52,214 nt of DNA from Cochliopodium minus (taxonomy: Eukaryota > Discosea > Himatismenida > Cochliopodiidae). Shown here one piece after another: positions 49,550 through 52,214 of the stretch; position 1 is the stretch's first letter; each line of letters opens with the position of its first letter. Below the pieces are notes generated by a model that saw only the letters and a program-made list of their open reading frames with translations, was not told where the DNA came from and did no database searches. A program made the translations under genes and the position numbers. Location of the stretch: the NCBI GenBank assembly GCA_024220525.1, contig JAMYWO010000183.1, positions 1 to 52,214 of the forward strand, in the 5' to 3' direction.

Positions 49550-50963
49550 TCATTTATCTTCCTTTTCCAATAATTGCTCATTTCTGACTTGTTTTACCTT
49601 CTCCAACATTTCAGACATGCGAGAAGGATCATAAACATCAATTGGTAAACCAAACTGCATGGATATTGGAACCACAGTCTTTCCCTGAGAAGTGACATAA
49701 CGAAAATTGATTTTCTCAACAGAATTTGGATCAATATCAATCAATTCCCTCCAATCAAACATTATAGAATCAGTCTTGAGAGACCAAGGATTAAAATCTA
49801 TCAAAACAACCTTTATTTTAAAAAATAATTAATTTGGAGAAACATATCTTGAAAAGATTCGTATCATAAATTCTAATATGGTATTGGTTATATGTTATAT
49901 TCACTATTAAATAAAAATATACCCTATTTTTGTTTGTTCCAAAGTGAAAATAAACATCAAATATGAAATCAACATCCTCAAATTTGTCTTTAATTCGATT
50001 GAGATAAAATTCTTCGAGCATCTTCTCCATCTTTCCCGCCATATCTTTGAGAAATGGAAAATAATTGTCCGCATTTCTTTGGCACGCTCCGATAAGCACT
50101 TTATTCTTCACAAAACATCTGAACTCTTGTGCGGGGTTCAATCTGTACCACTTTTTAAGTGAAAGATAAAATTTTTTAGGTTTGCTGTTTCTTTCTTCTT
50201 CTGTGTCGCATTCTGAATATGCTTCGCACAAATCATTCACTATGAAATCTGAGCTTTTCAACAACATGTATATTTGTCTTTTAAAATGAAAAGATTTTTG
50301 TGAGAATTTAAAATAGATTGAGGAGATTATGCTTTTAATCAAATATCAAACTTTTTCTTTTACCCTAATGTTTTACATTGCATATCTCCTGTTGGATTTA
50401 TCCATACTGCATCCTATTAAAATAAGATTTGATCCGAGGATAAATTAACCATTTTCATTATTTCTCTTTTAATTTAAAAATATCCTCTTTGATTATGGAA
50501 TGGATAGATGATATATGAGAAAGAGGATGATATATATCTCATCACATCAATTATAATCCAATAAATTTTATTCTTGATTCAAAATGATATTTACCTTTGG
50601 TGTACTCCAATTCAATTTCGGTATAACGGATCCATATTCTTCAAATATCTTTTTTATTTTATCTTCCAAATCGGGAAAAGTAGGACATTGAAGCTCCTCA
50701 TCACTGTATTCAACCTTATCCCATTCATTCTCGTCGATATCATCATCAACCTTTTGAGTCTTACTATATTGGAATGAATCTTTGGGCAATACAACCCCAT
50801 CTTCAAGCAGATATTCAATGAATTTCGGCGGCAATTCAATTATCTCGGTATCTAGGCAGCTCTCCTTGAATCTAGGATACCATTTGTTTATCATACAATT
50901 CTTGATCTGTTTTTTGGTTACTTTTATATCAATATATTCCATCTCTCCATCCGATTCTTTCAT
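49550..50963 (-). CDS. CDC123: CDC123 (D123), eIF2 assembly chaperone
   Basis: Four exons (50595-50963, 50364-50413, 49923-50277, 49550-49810) encode 344 aa, near the usual 330-360. Family motifs are in order: WYPRFKES, IIELPPKFIEYLLEDGVVLP, FPDLEDKIKKIFEEYGSVIP, PKLNWSTPKDAVWI, YMLLKSSDFIVNDL, FYLSLKKWY, AQEFRCFVKNKVLIGACQR, FIFDVYFHFG and VVLIDFNPW. CDC123 uses an ATP-grasp fold to join the eIF2 gamma and alpha subunits in the cytosol. I start at the ATG of MKESDGEMEYI; a possible upstream TTG and an out-of-frame ATG were passed over. The stop is TGA. Confidence 0.95.
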
Positions 50964-51069
50964 TGAATTTTGGTGCAATCTTTTTTTTATTTTTTTCCAT
51001 TTTGAATAAATAAAAATAAAACCTGAAGGGATCGTTCTTTTTACTTATTATCTAATACTTTTATTTATA

Positions 51070-52214
51070 ATGTCTATCAAGGAAGATAAAAGCTTAATGG
51101 TTATCATCAAAACTCTTTGTGCCAGTTCCTTGTAATATCTCCGCCAAAATTTATATATTTTTAAAGCTTTTAATTACATCAATGATTATAGAGGTAAATA
51201 TCAACAATTGATTCCAATACATCTAATCTTATAATGAATATATACAAGCAAGTGGATGTTCAACATTAATATCTAATCCTTGTAAGAAAATATATAAAAT
51301 CTTGAAAAATAAATCTTATATCAATACATTGCAGTTGAAGGTGATCACATTCATTCCATTTCTTCAAATCTATTTTCAAATATTTATTTATCATACAGTA
51401 ATTAAAGTAAATATGCAAGTAAATCAACAAAACAAGATATCTTTCCATCAAATGGGATTGAATATAATAAAAGTGGATGGAATAAAGTAAAAAATTAATT
51501 AAATTAATAAAAATAATAATTTTAAAAAATAAAATAAAAAAAAGAGGATTGCAAAAAGGTAAATAAAATAAAACACAAAAAATGGAAAGATAAAATTAAC
51601 TTTGAAGTGTTTTTTAGGACTGATACCTAGGTTTGTTAATTTTAAAAGAGAATTATTTTCCAAATTTTATTAAACAAAAAAGAAAAGTTTGATGAGAAGG
51701 TAAACTATTAAAAAAAATTTTGATTAAGATTTTTAATTTTTTAAAAAAAATTTTTTAGTGCAACATTTTCGTCGATAAGACTCACTTCGTTTGATGTTGC
51801 AAATGATCTTATTTCAAAATTTTTTCCCGATTCAAACAAATTTGTTTCAAATCTAATTTCTGGAGCATTTGGAGGGGCTTTTGGTTAAAACAAAAAATTT
51901 AAATAAAAAAATTTGAATTATAATAATATTTTTATTTTATTCAGCCAGTTTGGTTGCTAATCCGGTTGAACTGGTAAAAGTTAGAATGATGATCGACAAC
52001 AAAACTAATAAGAGATACAATAACTCTTTTGTTGCTTATGTTGATATTTTCAAACAAGAAGGAGCCAGAGGTTTGTGGAAAGGAACAATTGCACATATGC
52101 AAAGGTTATAAATATTTTTATTTTTTATTTTTTATTTTTTATATTTTATTTTTTTATTTTTTATTTTTTATTTTTTATTTTTTATTTTTTATTTTTTATT
52201 TTTTATTTTTTATT
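51070..52214 (+). CDS. Mitochondrial carrier family protein, 3' partial
   Basis: Exons seen: 51070-51131 (likely), 51249-51281, 51335-51340 (6 nt), 51399-51486, 51545-51558 (14 nt), 51618-51630 (13 nt), 51759-51883 and 51945-52104; the gene runs off the right edge. Spliced, they give SGCSTLISNPFEVIKVNMQV, IIKVDGIKGLQKGLIPSATF, RLTSFDVAND, SGAFGGAFGASLVANPVELV KVRM and EGARGLWKGTIAHMQR. Two SLC25 signatures, P-x-[DE]-x-x-[KR], are present: PFEVIK and PVELVK. EG.xGL.KG follows each. The protein is an inner-membrane metabolite carrier of the UCP/oxoglutarate/dicarboxylate look; substrate unknown. The join of the first exon to 51249 does not keep phase with a simple intron, so the N-terminus is provisional. 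Confidence 0.8.
52118..52214. repeat. AT6 heptamer microsatellite at right edge
   Basis: The window ends in about a dozen copies of ATTTTTT, the reverse complement of the left-edge AAAAAAT unit. It lies in an intron of the mitochondrial carrier gene. Confidence 0.9.

Overview
This is nuclear DNA from an AT-rich, intron-dense protist. Genes are split by short GT..AG introns made mostly of A/T runs (often 50-150 bp), and intergenic gaps are small. The gene set is eukaryotic: POLD2, CDC123, COMMD10, an AP180/CALM-type ANTH protein, F-box, BTB, RCC1, LRR, MFSD8-like and mitochondrial carrier proteins. TAA, TAG and TGA all serve as stops, so the code is standard. Asn/Gln-rich tracts and an acid-ceramidase-like (dcd-type) C45 protein recall amoebae such as Dictyostelium. 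Heterolobosean or anaeramoebid relatives cannot be excluded. I see no operons, CRISPR, transposon, retroelement, rRNA or tRNA that I can support. The exon coordinates below were worked out by hand from splice signals, reading phase and family motifs.

Layout. 152-2171 (+): 3' part of an Ntn-hydrolase of the acid-ceramidase-like/C45 group. 2412-6356 (+): two tandem sulfide:quinone oxidoreductase genes. 6671-7763 (+): a degenerate Rab-like small GTPase. 7995-9336 (-): two tandem phosphohistidine-phosphatase (PHPT1/Janus) genes, one with a membrane anchor. 9337-10516: no intact gene, but a degenerate Asn-rich ORF and a broken copy of the 5' end of the next gene. 10517-13654 (-): EF-hand plus RCC1-repeat gene. 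13936-14966 (-): F-box/SPRY. 15031-17678 (+): second RCC1 gene, damaged in one exon. 17726-19200 (-): membrane-anchored SDR. 19435-20572 (+): EEP-fold phosphodiesterase. 20679-22043 (-): secreted endonuclease I. 22211-23632 (-): secreted DPBB/3D-like plus LysM protein. 23902-24454 (+): BTB. 24975-25286 (+): orphan. 25519-28510 (-): POLD2. 28767-32298 (-): FUSC/ALMT-like membrane protein. 32599-35460 (+): MFSD8/CLN7-like carrier. 35757-35948 (+): small membrane protein. 36231-37187 (+): COMMD10. 37291-39298 (-): LRR protein. 39603-42466 (+): WWE / ZnF-UBP / ADP-ribosylglycohydrolase fusion. 42726-45411 (+): ANTH adaptor. 45630-48936 (+): PH plus coiled coil. 49550-50963 (-): CDC123. 51070 to the right edge (+): mitochondrial carrier, 3' truncated.

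Main points. (1) The most striking gene is at 39603-42466. One reading frame carries a poly-ADP-ribose reader (WWE), a ubiquitin C-terminus reader (ZnF-UBP) and an ADP-ribose-removing enzyme (ARH fold). One uninterrupted 303-nt exon joins the end of the zinc finger to the start of the hydrolase, so the fusion is not an artefact of joining neighbours. It looks like a candidate reader-eraser of ADP-ribosylated ubiquitin or of doubly modified proteins. (2) Micro-exons of 6, 10, 12, 12, 13, 14 and 17 nt are needed to rebuild conserved motifs, and one intron is GC-AG. (3) The SQR pair is a mosaic: near identity broken by a 99-bp divergent patch and a divergent 3' end. Several genes plausibly serve a phagotrophic lifestyle (ceramidase-like hydrolase, secreted nuclease, LysM protein, lysosomal MFSD8-like carrier), but no shared regulation is visible.
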